The translations under genes were made by a program, and so were the position numbers. A model generated the notes under the pieces. It searched no databases, was not told the origin of the DNA, and saw only the letters and a program-made list of their open reading frames with translations. Shown here piece by piece: positions 34,478-43,987 of a stretch of 64,000 nt of DNA. Within the stretch, counting starts at the first letter, position 1; every line of letters starts with the position of its first letter. Origin of the DNA: Sulfurimicrobium sp963741495 (GTDB lineage Bacteria > Pseudomonadota > Gammaproteobacteria > Burkholderiales > Sulfuricellaceae); assembly GCA_963741495.1 (NCBI GenBank), contig CAVUID010000018.1, positions 124,001 to 188,000 on the forward strand, read 5' to 3'.

Positions 34478-35827
34478 ATGAGCAGGAAATATTTCGGTAC
34501 GGACGGGATACGCGGCAAGGTGGGTGAGGCGCCCATCACACCCGATTTCGTCATGCGTCTGGGCTATGCGGCAGGGCGTGTTCTGGCGCAGGCAGGGCAG
34601 GGGGAGCGCACCAGCGTACTGATCGGCAAGGACACGCGTATTTCCGGCTACATGCTGGAGTCGGCGCTGGAAGCGGGTCTGTCTGCCGCCGGTGTGGATG
34701 TGCTGCTTCTTGGACCCATGCCGACACCTGGCGTGGCGTATCTTACCCGCGCCCTGCGCGCGCAGGCGGGGGTCGTTATTTCGGCATCGCATAATCCGTT
34801 TGAAGATAACGGCATCAAGTTTTTCTCTGCCAGCGGCAACAAGCTGTCGGATGCAATCGAACTGGCTATCGAGGCCGAACTTGATCAACCCATGCGTACC
34901 ATGCCTTCGGCCCAATTGGGCAAGGTCAAGCGGATAAACGACGCCGCTGGGCGCTACATCGAGTTCTGCAAGAGCTCCTTCCCCAATGAACTCGATTTGC
35001 GTGGAATGAAAATCGTGGTGGATTGCGCCCATGGCGCAACTTACCATGTCGCGCCGCCGGTTTTTCATGAGCTGGGCGCAGAAGTGATCGCCGTGGGAAA
35101 TCAGCCGGATGGCCTGAATATCAATCAGGATTGCGGCTCGACCAAGCCCGATGCGCTGCGGGCCGCGGTGTTGGAACATGGTGCTGATATCGGCATTGCA
35201 CTGGATGGTGATGGCGACCGGGTCATGATGGCTGACCGTTCCGGGAAACTGTTCGACGGCGATCAGCTGGTGTATGCCATTGCAAAATTTCGCCAGGAGC
35301 AGGGTTTTCTCAAAGGCGGGGTGGTCGGAACATTGATGACCAATCTGGCCATGGAGCACGCTCTGGCAAAACTGGGCATTTCCTTTGCACGTGCCAAAGT
35401 GGGCGATCGCTATGTGCTGGAGCTTATGCAGGAGCGGGGCTGGTTTCTGGGCGGCGAGAATTCCGGGCACATCCTGTGTCTCGACCGTCATACCACCGGG
35501 GATGGCATCATTTCAGCCTTGCAGGTTCTGGAAGCGCTTAAACTGAGCGGCAAGAGCCTCTCCGATTTCACCCAGGAACTGGTGCTTTACCCACAGATTC
35601 TGATCAATGTGCGGGTCGAAAAGGGCTTCGATTTCAAATCCAGCGCGTTGCTTCAGCAAATGCTGGCGCAGGCCGAGCAAGCCCTGGATGGAGAAGGGCG
35701 GGTGCTGTTGCGGCCATCCGGCACCGAACCCCTGTTGCGGGTGATGGTGGAAGGCAAGGATGAGGCGAAAGTGCGCCACTGGGCGGAAGCGCTGGCTGCC
35801 AAGGTGCGAGAGGCGGCGGCCTGTTAG
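34478..35827 (+). CDS. glmM: Phosphoglucosamine mutase
   Basis: The 449-aa enzyme converts glucosamine-6-P to glucosamine-1-P for cell-wall precursors. It starts RKYFGTDGIRGKVGE and has the phosphoserine loop VVISASHNPFEDNGIKFF (Ser near 104), the metal site DGDGDRVMM and the sugar loop GGENSGH. Start 34478 is chosen because it opens the family sequence. Its 3' end overlaps the convergent chemoreceptor gene by 4 bp. Confidence 0.96.
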   Translation: MSRKYFGTDGIRGKVGEAPITPDFVMRLGYAAGRVLAQAGQGERTSVLIGKDTRISGYMLESALEAGLSAAGVDVLLLGPMPTPGVAYLTRALRAQAGVVISASHNPFEDNGIKFFSASGNKLSDAIELAIEAELDQPMRTMPSAQLGKVKRINDAAGRYIEFCKSSFPNELDLRGMKIVVDCAHGATYHVAPPVFHELGAEVIAVGNQPDGLNINQDCGSTKPDALRAAVLEHGADIGIALDGDGDRVMMADRSGKLFDGDQLVYAIAKFRQEQGFLKGGVVGTLMTNLAMEHALAKLGISFARAKVGDRYVLELMQERGWFLGGENSGHILCLDRHTTGDGIISALQVLEALKLSGKSLSDFTQELVLYPQILINVRVEKGFDFKSSALLQQMLAQAEQALDGEGRVLLRPSGTEPLLRVMVEGKDEAKVRHWAEALAAKVREAAAC

Positions 35828-37455
35828 GATTGGAATTGAGCCACGCTGGTTTCGAAGTTGAGTGCAAGCGCCTTTAGCTTGTGAACAGCGCTGGAAAGAC
35901 CGCTGATCGAGCGTGAATTGTCTTCTGCCATGCGTGAAATTCTTTCTACATTGCGGGCTATTTCCCGGCTTGAGCCTTGTTGTTCCTCTGTTGCGCTGGC
36001 AATTTCACCAATGCTTTGCGCGGTGCGTTTCGCCCCGGCATCAATCTCGCTTAGAGAATTTGTCGCCTGATGGGCTAGCGCCACCCCCTCTCCCACTCTG
36101 CCGCGGCTGTTTTCCATTACCGCCATGGAATCTCTGGTGTTGGACTGAATCGTGTTGATCATCCGGTTGATCTCGGCTGTTGCCTTGCCTGTACTTTCTG
36201 CCAGCTGCCGGATTTCATCGGCTACAACTGCAAATCCACGACCCTGCTCCCCTGCCCTGGCAGCCTCGATGGCAGCATTAAGCGCTAGCAGGTTAGTGCG
36301 GTCGGAGATGGCCTTGATGACCTCCGTAATCTTGCTGATTTCGCCAGAGCGTTGCTGAAGCGTATTGATCATCTGGGCCGATTCTGTCACCGCAGCTGAA
36401 ATTTCGGACATTTCTGCTGCCGCCAGTGAAACCACGCTCTTGCCCTGCTCGCACAGATTGCTACCGATGTGCGAGATGGACAGCGATTCGCGTGCGTTTT
36501 GCGTCACCTGCTCGATGCTGACGGCAATCTGTTGGACGGCGGTAGCGGTTTCGGTCGCTGCCAGCGATTGCGCATGCGAGCTGGCTTCAATTTGAAGCAT
36601 GGTGTCGGCCAGCAGTTTGGCCTCACCCGTTACGGTTTTGGCGGCCTCGCTCATGCTGGATACCATTCTGCGCAGGCTTTGCAGCGTGCTTTCCAGATGG
36701 CGGGCCATTTCGCCAAATTCATTGTGGTGATTGTATTCGACGCGGCTTTGCAGATCGCCCGAAGCTATTCGTGCCAGCGCCTGCAGAAGATATTTCGATC
36801 CCTGATCCATGCTGCGAACCATCAAGGCGGTCATGGTAGTGGATGCAATTGCAATTAAAGCACCTGCAATCAGGGTAATCAGCACCAGCAGGCGCATTTT
36901 CTCAGCAGACGCGACACTGGCTTCATGTTCCGCCCTGATTCTGTCATTTTGCAGTTGGACCAGTTGTTTAAGCGGATTCAGCACTCTTTCCTCGATTGGG
37001 GGCCAGTCCTCATCAAGGATGGAGCGTGCCATCATTTTGTCATGCGAGACATAGGCTGTTTCAAGCAACTGATAAAACGGCTCCAGGGTTTTGAGTTGAG
37101 CTTCGATAGTGGCTATCTGGCTCTGCTCCTCTTTGCTCAAACGGGCTTGTTTAGCCTTTCTGAAAGCCTGCCATAGCGATGGCAAATTCGCTTTGACTTC
37201 GGCGAGCTGGGTGCTGGCCTGCTCGAACGTTACCTTGTCAAACATTACGGCGGCCATGTTGAAACGGGTTTCCTTGAGCTTTCGGTCGATTTCCAGCAAA
37301 GAGGCAGAAGGGACGACGGATTCCTCGTATACGGCCTGCATGGCTGCGGCGCTGTTGCGCAATACAAGCAGGTTTTCGGCCGCCAGAATGCAAAGCATGA
37401 CGGCTGTCAGCAGTGCGCCGGCAAACAGGCTGGATTTGATACCGGGTTTTTTCAT
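35824..37455 (-). CDS. Methyl-accepting chemotaxis protein
   Basis: The 543-aa receptor has a first membrane helix (residues about 9-31), a helical four-helix-bundle-type periplasmic sensor, a second membrane helix (about 190-212), a HAMP region and the signalling hairpin tip RTNLLALNAAIEAARAGEQGRGFAVVADEIR (near residue 385). It signals to CheA/CheW. No C-terminal CheR-binding pentapeptide is present. No other chemotaxis gene occurs in the window, so it is an orphan receptor and its ligand is unknown. Confidence 0.92.
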   Translation of the reverse strand: MKKPGIKSSLFAGALLTAVMLCILAAENLLVLRNSAAAMQAVYEESVVPSASLLEIDRKLKETRFNMAAVMFDKVTFEQASTQLAEVKANLPSLWQAFRKAKQARLSKEEQSQIATIEAQLKTLEPFYQLLETAYVSHDKMMARSILDEDWPPIEERVLNPLKQLVQLQNDRIRAEHEASVASAEKMRLLVLITLIAGALIAIASTTMTALMVRSMDQGSKYLLQALARIASGDLQSRVEYNHHNEFGEMARHLESTLQSLRRMVSSMSEAAKTVTGEAKLLADTMLQIEASSHAQSLAATETATAVQQIAVSIEQVTQNARESLSISHIGSNLCEQGKSVVSLAAAEMSEISAAVTESAQMINTLQQRSGEISKITEVIKAISDRTNLLALNAAIEAARAGEQGRGFAVVADEIRQLAESTGKATAEINRMINTIQSNTRDSMAVMENSRGRVGEGVALAHQATNSLSEIDAGAKRTAQSIGEIASATEEQQGSSREIARNVERISRMAEDNSRSISGLSSAVHKLKALALNFETSVAQFQS

Positions 37456-37534
37456 ATCGGGTTCAAGTCGGTTACAGAAAGATGACCGATTGTGACAGCG
37501 AGATATGACACATTTATGTCAGTGCAAATGAAAA

Positions 37535-37561
37535 CGCCCGCCCCTGTAAAGGATGCGGGCG
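37535..37561 (-). terminator. Terminator of the pst operon
   Basis: A 7-bp GC stem (CGCCCGC / GCGGGCG) is followed on the minus strand by TTTTCATTT, about 25 bases after the pstB stop. Confidence 0.78.
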
Positions 37562-37586
37562 GTAACAATTAGTAAAGACTGATGTT

Positions 37587-38360
37587 CTAGCCAAATTTGC
37601 CGGTAATGTAATCTTCCGTCGCTTTCTGCTTGGGGGTGGTGAAGATGGTATCGGTATCGCCGAACTCGATCAGTTCGCCCAGATACATATAGGCGGTGTA
37701 ATCGGATACGCGTGCGGCTTGCTGCATATTGTGGGTCACGATCACGATGGTGTAGTCTTCCTTGAGTTCGAAGATCAGCTCTTCGATGCGCGCGGTGGAG
37801 ATCGGATCGAGTGCCGATGCAGGTTCGTCGAGCAGCACCACTTCCGGTTTGACCGCAATGCCGCGAGCGATGCACAGGCGCTGCTGCTGGCCACCGGAGA
37901 GACTGGTCCCGCTCTGGCCCAGCTTGTCCTTGACTTCGTCCCACAGCGCCGCCTTGCGCAGTGCCCACTCAACACGCTCCGCCAGATCGCGGCGGCTCAG
38001 GCTTTCATACAGCTTGACCCCGAAGGCCACGTTGTCAAAAATAGACATCGGGAATGGGGTCGGCTTCTGGAATACCATGCCCATTTTTGCGCGCAGGATG
38101 TTGAGATCCTGTTTGGCATCAAGAATATTCTTTCCGTCGAGCAGAATTTCGCCCTTGGCCTCCTGGCCCGGGTAAAGTTGATACATGCGGTTGAATACAC
38201 GTAGCAGGGTCGATTTTCCGCAGCCGGAAGGCCCGATGAAGGCGGTCACTTTCTTTTCCGGGATGTCCAGGTTGATGTTTTTCAGGGCCTGGAACTTGCC
38301 ATAGAAGAAATTCAGGTCACGCACGGTGACTTTTGGCGGTGTAACGTGAGAGTGGGGCAT
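37587..38360 (-). CDS. pstB: Phosphate ABC transporter ATP-binding protein PstB
   Basis: The 257-aa ATPase has Walker A GPSGCGKSTLLR near residue 41, the signature LSGGQQQRLCIA and Walker B VVLLDEPASALDP. It powers high-affinity phosphate import with PstA and PstC. It closes the pstSCAB operon, which ends in a terminator without phoU here. Confidence 0.96.
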   Translation of the reverse strand: MPHSHVTPPKVTVRDLNFFYGKFQALKNINLDIPEKKVTAFIGPSGCGKSTLLRVFNRMYQLYPGQEAKGEILLDGKNILDAKQDLNILRAKMGMVFQKPTPFPMSIFDNVAFGVKLYESLSRRDLAERVEWALRKAALWDEVKDKLGQSGTSLSGGQQQRLCIARGIAVKPEVVLLDEPASALDPISTARIEELIFELKEDYTIVIVTHNMQQAARVSDYTAYMYLGELIEFGDTDTIFTTPKQKATEDYITGKFG

Positions 38361-38374
38361 GCTTATCCCGGGTT

Positions 38375-39220
38375 CTAGTTAAACGATGATTTTTTGCGGA
38401 ACATGACGCGAGCCACGATGTTCAGGCCCAGCACCCCGACGGTAATCAGGAGCGCGCCGGCCCAGGCAAGCTTTTGCCAGTCTTCATAGGGGCTCATGGC
38501 AAACTGGAAAATGACCACCGGCAGGTTGGCCATTGGTTTGTTCATGTCGGTGCTCCAGAACTGATTGTTGAGCGCCGTGAAAAGCAGCGGGGCGGTTTCG
38601 CCACTGATGCGTGCCACTGCCAGCAATACGCCGGTAACCATGCCGGCTTTGGAAGCGCGCCAGGTAACCAGGGTGACCACTTTCCACTGCGGTGCGCCGA
38701 GCGCGGCTGCCGCTTCGCGCAACCCGTTGGGTACCAGGCGCAGCATGTCCTCGGTGGTGCGCACTACCACCGGAATGACGATCAGGGATAGCGCCAGCGC
38801 GCCGGCCCAGCCGGAAAAATTGCCGACCTTGGCAACATAGACGGTGTAGATGAAGAGACCGATCACGATGGACGGTGCAGACAGGAGAATATCGTTGATA
38901 AAGCGGGTGGTCGGTGCGAGCCAGCCGCGCTGGCCGAATTCTGCCAGATAGGTGCCGGCCATGATGCCTATCGGTGTGCCGATCAGGGTGGCGAGCGTGG
39001 CCATTACAACGCTGCCGGCGATGGCATTGAGCAACCCGCCGGCACTGCCGGGCGGTGGCGTCATCTGGGTGAAAAGCGCGATGCTGATGCCGCCCAGGCC
39101 TTTTTGCAACAGGGTGAAAAGAATCCAGCTCAGCCAGAACAGGCCGAATGCCATGGCAAGCATGGAAGCGGCCAGGTTGAAGGCATTGATGATACGGCGT
39201 CGTGTGTAGATGGAAATCAT
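38375..39220 (-). CDS. pstA: Phosphate ABC transporter permease PstA
   Basis: The 281-aa permease has six hydrophobic segments and the cytoplasmic EAA-type loop near LREAAAALGAPQWKV that contacts PstB. A conserved TGVLLAVARISGETAPLLFTA segment identifies PstA. It lies 14 bp before pstB and 9 bp after pstC. Confidence 0.95.
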   Translation of the reverse strand: MISIYTRRRIINAFNLAASMLAMAFGLFWLSWILFTLLQKGLGGISIALFTQMTPPPGSAGGLLNAIAGSVVMATLATLIGTPIGIMAGTYLAEFGQRGWLAPTTRFINDILLSAPSIVIGLFIYTVYVAKVGNFSGWAGALALSLIVIPVVVRTTEDMLRLVPNGLREAAAALGAPQWKVVTLVTWRASKAGMVTGVLLAVARISGETAPLLFTALNNQFWSTDMNKPMANLPVVIFQFAMSPYEDWQKLAWAGALLITVGVLGLNIVARVMFRKKSSFN

Positions 39221-39229
39221 GGGTTGTCT

Positions 39230-40192
39230 CTAAGTGACCTTGCCTTCACGTTTCTTGAGCTGGGCGAGCAATAATTTTGAACTGGCCAGCACAACGAAGG
39301 TGATGCAGAACAGGATCAGGCCAAGTTCGATCAGCGATGATGTGTAAAGCTCTCCATCCGCTTCGGTAAACTCGTTGGCCAGGGCGGAGGCAATACTGTT
39401 GCCGGGTTTGAACAGCGAGGCATGCAGCTGGTGCGCATTGCCGATCACGAAGGTGACCGCCATGGTTTCACCCAGCGCGCGTCCGAGGCCGAGCATGACG
39501 CCCCCGACCACGCCAATTTTGGTGTAGGGAAGCACCACGTTCCATACCACTTCCCAGGTCGTTGCGCCAAGCCCGTAGGCCGATTCCTTGAGCATGGGCG
39601 GGACGATTTCGAACACGTCGCGCATCACCGCGGCGATGAATGGAATCACCATGATGGCCAGAATTATCCCCGCAGTCAGCATGCCGATCCCCATCGGTGC
39701 GCCTTCAAACAGCAAGCCGATCATGGGTACGTCGCCGAAAGCGGTTTTGAGCCCGGGTTGCACATGCTGGGCAAAAACCGGCGCAAATACAAACAGGCCC
39801 CACATGCCGTAAATGATGCTGGGAATGCCGGCCAGCAGTTCTATTGCGGTGCCCAGTGGGCGGCGCAGCCATGGGGGCGACATTTCAGTCAGAAACAGGG
39901 CGATGCCGAAACTGACAGGGATGCCGATTGCAAGGGCGATAATGGAAGTGACCAGCGTGCCGACGATAGGAACCAGCGCGCCAAATTTTTCAGTGACCGG
40001 ATTCCATTCAGCACTGACCAGGAAGCCCAGGCCGAATTCCTTGATCGCAGGCATGCTGCCAATGATGAGGGAAGTGATGATGCCGGCGAGCAGCGCGAAG
40101 ACGAGAAAAGCAAAAAAAAGTGTTGTGTAGCGAAAAACCTGATCGAACAGATGGTGCCTGTTAAGGGGGGCTGTAGAGAGTGGTTTTGACAT
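39230..40192 (-). CDS. pstC: Phosphate ABC transporter permease PstC
   Basis: The 320-aa permease starts MSKPLSTAPLNRHHL (ATG at 40192). The longer frame upstream has no family similarity. Six membrane segments and the conserved GLGRALGETMAVTFVIGN segment identify PstC. It is separated from pstS by 227 bp with two strong hairpins, which probably lower permease expression relative to the binding protein. Confidence 0.94.
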   Translation of the reverse strand: MSKPLSTAPLNRHHLFDQVFRYTTLFFAFLVFALLAGIITSLIIGSMPAIKEFGLGFLVSAEWNPVTEKFGALVPIVGTLVTSIIALAIGIPVSFGIALFLTEMSPPWLRRPLGTAIELLAGIPSIIYGMWGLFVFAPVFAQHVQPGLKTAFGDVPMIGLLFEGAPMGIGMLTAGIILAIMVIPFIAAVMRDVFEIVPPMLKESAYGLGATTWEVVWNVVLPYTKIGVVGGVMLGLGRALGETMAVTFVIGNAHQLHASLFKPGNSIASALANEFTEADGELYTSSLIELGLILFCITFVVLASSKLLLAQLKKREGKVT

Positions 40193-40311
40193 TTTCTGGC
40201 TTCGCTGAACTGAAGAAGGCGCTGCTTTGGGCAGCAAGCTGGTAATTATAACCAGTTTGAGCTGCGGGGCTAGCGGTTGCCTGGTAATTTGTTGAGCTCG
40301 CAAACATGGCT

Positions 40312-40400
40312 CTGAAGCATTTCCGGTGCTATTGCGGGTTGCCGGAAATGCTTCAGGGTCATGAACATGAAGCTGGCCGGGCGTGCTGCATTGCCCGGCC
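40312..40400 (-). other. Two hairpins between pstS and pstC
   Basis: CTGAAGCATTTCCGG (40312-40326) pairs perfectly with 40342-40356. GGCCGGGC (40376-40383) pairs with GCCCGGCC (40393-40400). Neither has a good T-tract, so RNA stabilisation of pstS or partial attenuation is more likely than full termination. Confidence 0.65.
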
Positions 40401-40419
40401 TGCTGCTCATGATGCCTGC

Positions 40420-41463
40420 CTAGTAAACGGCTTTGCCGTCCATTCCCTTGATGTTGGCTTTCCAGGAATTGTTGATCAGCTTGACGACATTGTCAGGCAT
40501 GGGAATATAGTCCAGTTCCGTTGCCATCTTGTCACCATTTGCATAGGCCCATTCGAAGAACTTCAGTACTTGAGCGGCTTGAGCCGGATTGGCCTGCTGC
40601 TTGTGCATCAGAATGAAGGTTGCGCCAACTATCGGCCAGCTCTTCTTGCCTGGCTCGTTGGTCAGGATTTCATAGAAGCCGGGTGCTTTTTCCCATTCGG
40701 CATTGCCGGCCGCTGCCTTGATGCTGTCTTCATCGGCCATGACATATGCGCCGTCCTTGTTTTGCAACTGGGTTGCGGTCATTTTATTCTGTTTGGCGTA
40801 GGCAGCTTCAACATAGCCGATCGAACCCTTGATCTGCTTCACGAAATTGGCTACACCCTCGTTACCCTTGCCGCCCGTGCCGACTGGCCAGGCAACGGAA
40901 GCCTCGTTGCCAACCTTGTCTTTCCATTCGGGGCTGATCTTGGAGAGGTAGTTGGTGAAAATGAACGTGGTGCCTGATCCGTCAGCGCGGTGTACCACAG
41001 TGATTTCGCTGGCTGGCAGAGCAACGCCCTTGTTCAGGTTGGCGATGGCAGGATCATTCCATTTTTTGATCTTGCCCATGAAAATGTCCGCCAGAACGGT
41101 GCCGCTCAGTTTGATCTGGTTGTCCTTGATGCCGTCCAGATTCACAACTGGTACGACTGCCCCGGTTACGGTCGGGAACTGGGTCAGGCCGTCTTTTTCC
41201 AGATCTTCAGGTTTAAGGGGTTTGTCGGAGGCGCCGAAATCCACGGTCTTGGCTTTGATCTGTTTGATGCCGCCACCAGAGCCGATAGATTGGTAGTTCA
41301 TGCCGATGCCGGTCTGAGCCTTGTAAGCCTCAGCCCATTTGGCGTAAATCGGGTAGGGGAAAGTCGCGCCGGCGCCGGTGATGTCGGAGGCGAAGGCAGA
41401 AGCGGAGGCGCTCAGGGAGAGCACCGCAGCGGCGATCAGGGTGCGGCCGAATTGCAGTTTCAT
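40420..41463 (-). CDS. pstS: Phosphate-binding protein PstS
   Basis: The 347-aa periplasmic protein has a Sec signal (cleavage after SAFA near residue 25). The mature start DITGAGATFPYPIYAKWAEAY is conserved. Phosphate-contact motifs SIGSGGGIKQI and HRADGSGTTFIF are present. It delivers phosphate to PstCAB. A good Pho box lies about 63 bp upstream of the ATG. Confidence 0.97.
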   Translation of the reverse strand: MKLQFGRTLIAAAVLSLSASASAFASDITGAGATFPYPIYAKWAEAYKAQTGIGMNYQSIGSGGGIKQIKAKTVDFGASDKPLKPEDLEKDGLTQFPTVTGAVVPVVNLDGIKDNQIKLSGTVLADIFMGKIKKWNDPAIANLNKGVALPASEITVVHRADGSGTTFIFTNYLSKISPEWKDKVGNEASVAWPVGTGGKGNEGVANFVKQIKGSIGYVEAAYAKQNKMTATQLQNKDGAYVMADEDSIKAAAGNAEWEKAPGFYEILTNEPGKKSWPIVGATFILMHKQQANPAQAAQVLKFFEWAYANGDKMATELDYIPMPDNVVKLINNSWKANIKGMDGKAVY

Positions 41464-41525
41464 GGATGACTCCTGTTGGTTAATGGTGACAGAATCAGAA
41501 AGTGCGTGCAGTTTATGGCGGGATT

Positions 41526-41543
41526 GTTACAGAATTATGAAAT
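41526..41543 (-). promoter_or_regulatory. Pho box of the pst operon
   Basis: The minus strand reads ATTTCATAATTCTGTAAC, matching 14 of 18 positions of the two-repeat PhoB site (CTGTCAT-N4-CTGTCAC). A CATAAA-like -10 follows at about 10 bases. Confidence 0.78.
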
Positions 41544-41615
41544 TGCTTTTTGCGGCTCTTGGCTTCGACACTTTGAGTCCGTTATCCCCCGGCTGGCTGG
41601 CGGAACGTTAGATAT

Positions 41616-42953
41616 TTACACCTTGTCCGCCGCTTGCCATTCAAGCATGATGCCCGGCTCGTCCGGGTGTGCCTGGAATGGGCAGGCTATTCCGATGCCC
41701 AGTCCGGCGACCAGGTTTTCTCCACTGAAAAGCAATGGCAAGGTCTGGCGTTTCCAGGGCGGAATGCCCGCTTCCTGAAAGAGGTTTTTCAGGCTCCGTT
41801 GTGGTCGTTTGCAGTCGGGCTGCAGGCGCTCACCGCCTTGGCGCAGGCGCAGGGTAACCGGGGCCTGTTCCAGCCGTGCCCGGCTGATACCTTGGCCCTG
41901 AACCGGCCAGAATTTCAATGTGCCCCTCAGTGCGCCCAGTTCGATTTCGCTTTCGCCTTGCCAGGGGTAACTCAGATCGTGGTCGGGTTGTGGCAATGCA
42001 GGAATGATCCAGGCCCGATTGAGAAATCGACGCAGCTCGAATGATCCAAGCGGAATTCTGATTCGTGCATCCGGCTTTGCGCTCAGTAATTGATTCAGCA
42101 TGTCTTCCAGGCGTATTGCGCTGGGCGCGGCAATGCCATGCAGTTTCAGGAAGTGGCGCAGCAGGTTTTTTGCGCGCGGCAGGGAAAGGCGAGCAAGCGC
42201 TGCTACGGAGAGTTTTTTTTCATGTATGGCACTGCTTGCATCCTGGGTAGCGAGTTCTTGCTGCAACAGCGCGCTTTCGGAAAAATTGCTGCTGGCGCGC
42301 AGAAGCGTTTCGCGATAGGCAGGGAAGCGTTCCGCCAGGACAGGCAGCACGCGGTGGCGCAGGAAGTTACGATCGAAACGGGTATCCAGATTGCTTTCGT
42401 CCTCCACCCAGTTCAAGCCTTGGCGGCGGGCATGCTGCTCAAGCTGGGCGCGGGATATTTGCAGGAGTGGCCGAAGCTGCCGTTCATGCTGCTCGCCCAT
42501 GGCGCTGGCGCCCTCCACGCCGCAACCGCGCAGGAGTTGCAGCATCAGGGTTTCCACCTGATCGTCGAGATGGTGGGCCAGTACAATGAAATCCGTTGCG
42601 CAGCGTTGTAATGCTTCGTGCCGCACGCTGCGGGCGGCTGCCTCCAGGCTGTCGCCGGATTGGAATGGAACTTGGACCGCAATGGTAGTCAGCGGAACCG
42701 CATAAGTCTCACAAAGCGAGGCGCAAAAAGCGGCCCAGTCCCCTGCCTGGGGGCTGAGCTGGTGGTTGACGTGAGTGGCGGAAAGCTGGAACTGCAGGGG
42801 ATGCCGCAGTTGCGCAAGGAGGTCAAGAAGAACGACGGAATCCAGGCCGCCTGATAGGCCCAGGGCGAGATGCTGGCCAGGGCGAACGCGCTGGCTTACT
42901 ACTTGTGAGACATGGACGGCGAGATCATCAGGTGGTTTCTTTGAACTTGCCAT
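41616..42953 (-). CDS. tilS: tRNA(Ile)-lysidine synthetase
   Basis: The 445-aa enzyme converts C34 of tRNA-Ile(CAU) to lysidine. It has the PP-loop LGLSGGLDSVVLLDLL near residue 32 and HHLDDQVETLMLQLLRG, plus the C-terminal TilS domains. It overlaps the accA 3' end by 26 bp, the usual Betaproteobacterial accA-tilS pair. Confidence 0.95.
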   Translation of the reverse strand: MASSKKPPDDLAVHVSQVVSQRVRPGQHLALGLSGGLDSVVLLDLLAQLRHPLQFQLSATHVNHQLSPQAGDWAAFCASLCETYAVPLTTIAVQVPFQSGDSLEAAARSVRHEALQRCATDFIVLAHHLDDQVETLMLQLLRGCGVEGASAMGEQHERQLRPLLQISRAQLEQHARRQGLNWVEDESNLDTRFDRNFLRHRVLPVLAERFPAYRETLLRASSNFSESALLQQELATQDASSAIHEKKLSVAALARLSLPRAKNLLRHFLKLHGIAAPSAIRLEDMLNQLLSAKPDARIRIPLGSFELRRFLNRAWIIPALPQPDHDLSYPWQGESEIELGALRGTLKFWPVQGQGISRARLEQAPVTLRLRQGGERLQPDCKRPQRSLKNLFQEAGIPPWKRQTLPLLFSGENLVAGLGIGIACPFQAHPDEPGIMLEWQAADKV

Positions 42954-43893
42954 AGCTCATCAGTCGCTGGTAACGGGCTTTCAGCAATTCGTCCAGGGAA
43001 GGGTTTTCCTGAATCTGGTTCATGCTTTCCTGCAGCGCTTTCTTGAGGGTCTGCATCATGGTGTCCGGGTCGCGGTGAGCGCCGCCGATGGGTTCGCTGA
43101 CAATTTTGTCGATCAGCCCCAGAGATTTAAGGCGGTTGGCGGTGATGCCCAGGGTTTCGGCGGCCACAGGCGCCTTGTCCGCGCTTTTCCACAGGATCGA
43201 TGCGCAGCCTTCAGGGGAAATCACTGAGTAGCTTGAAAATTGCAGCATCAGCGTGACATCGCCGACTCCGATTGCCAGGGCGCCACCGGAGCCGCCCTCG
43301 CCGATGATGGTGCAGATGATGGGGGTGCGCAGTTCTGACATGACGTAAAGGTTGCGTGCGATGGCTTCGGACTGTCCACGCTCTTCGGCGCCGATACCCG
43401 GGTAGGCGCCGGGCGTGTCGATAAAAGTCATAATCGGGATGCCGAATTTTTCTGCCATGCGCATCAGGCGTAGTGCCTTGCGGTAGCCTTCCGGGCGGGG
43501 CATGCCGAAATTGCGGTAAATCTTTTCCTTGGTGTCACGGCCTTTCTGGTGTCCGATTACCATGACTGACTGGCCATCGAAGCGCGCCAGACCACCGACG
43601 ATGGCTGGATCATCGGCGTAGGCACGGTCGCCATGCAGTTCTTCAAAGTCGGTAAAGATATTCTGCAGGTAATCCAGCGTATAGGGACGCTGGGCGTGGC
43701 GTGCTACCTGGGAAATCTGCCAGGCGCCAAGCTTGCTGTAGATGTCCTTGGAGAGCGTCTGGCTTTTCTTGTTCAGGCGAGAAATTTCTTCCGAAATATC
43801 CAGATCAGAATCGTCGTGGACGCTTTGCAGTTCTTCGATCTTCGATTCTAGCTCGGCGATCGGCTGCTCAAAATCGAGAAAAATGGTTTTCAT
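42928..43893 (-). CDS. accA: Acetyl-CoA carboxylase carboxyltransferase subunit alpha
   Basis: The 321-aa subunit starts MKTIFLDFEQPIAELE and is full length. It has the conserved ALRLMRMAEKFGIPIMTFIDTPGAYPG and IGEGGSGGALAIGVGD motifs. With AccD it transfers the carboxyl group to acetyl-CoA in the first step of fatty-acid synthesis. It is followed by tilS. Confidence 0.97.
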   Translation of the reverse strand: MKTIFLDFEQPIAELESKIEELQSVHDDSDLDISEEISRLNKKSQTLSKDIYSKLGAWQISQVARHAQRPYTLDYLQNIFTDFEELHGDRAYADDPAIVGGLARFDGQSVMVIGHQKGRDTKEKIYRNFGMPRPEGYRKALRLMRMAEKFGIPIMTFIDTPGAYPGIGAEERGQSEAIARNLYVMSELRTPIICTIIGEGGSGGALAIGVGDVTLMLQFSSYSVISPEGCASILWKSADKAPVAAETLGITANRLKSLGLIDKIVSEPIGGAHRDPDTMMQTLKKALQESMNQIQENPSLDELLKARYQRLMSYGKFKETT

Positions 43894-43942
43894 GGGCTGG
43901 AGGGTGTCTGGTTAACGAAATTCATAATACAGAGGTGACGAG

Positions 43943-43975
43943 CAAAAAAGAAGGGGCACAAAGCCCCTCTTTTGC
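43943..43975 (-). terminator. Terminator of lysC
   Basis: On the minus strand GAGGGGC and GCCCCTTC pair around TTTGT and are followed by TTTTTTG, 13 bases after the lysC stop. Confidence 0.88.
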
Positions 43976-43987
43976 GGCGCTCCTGCC

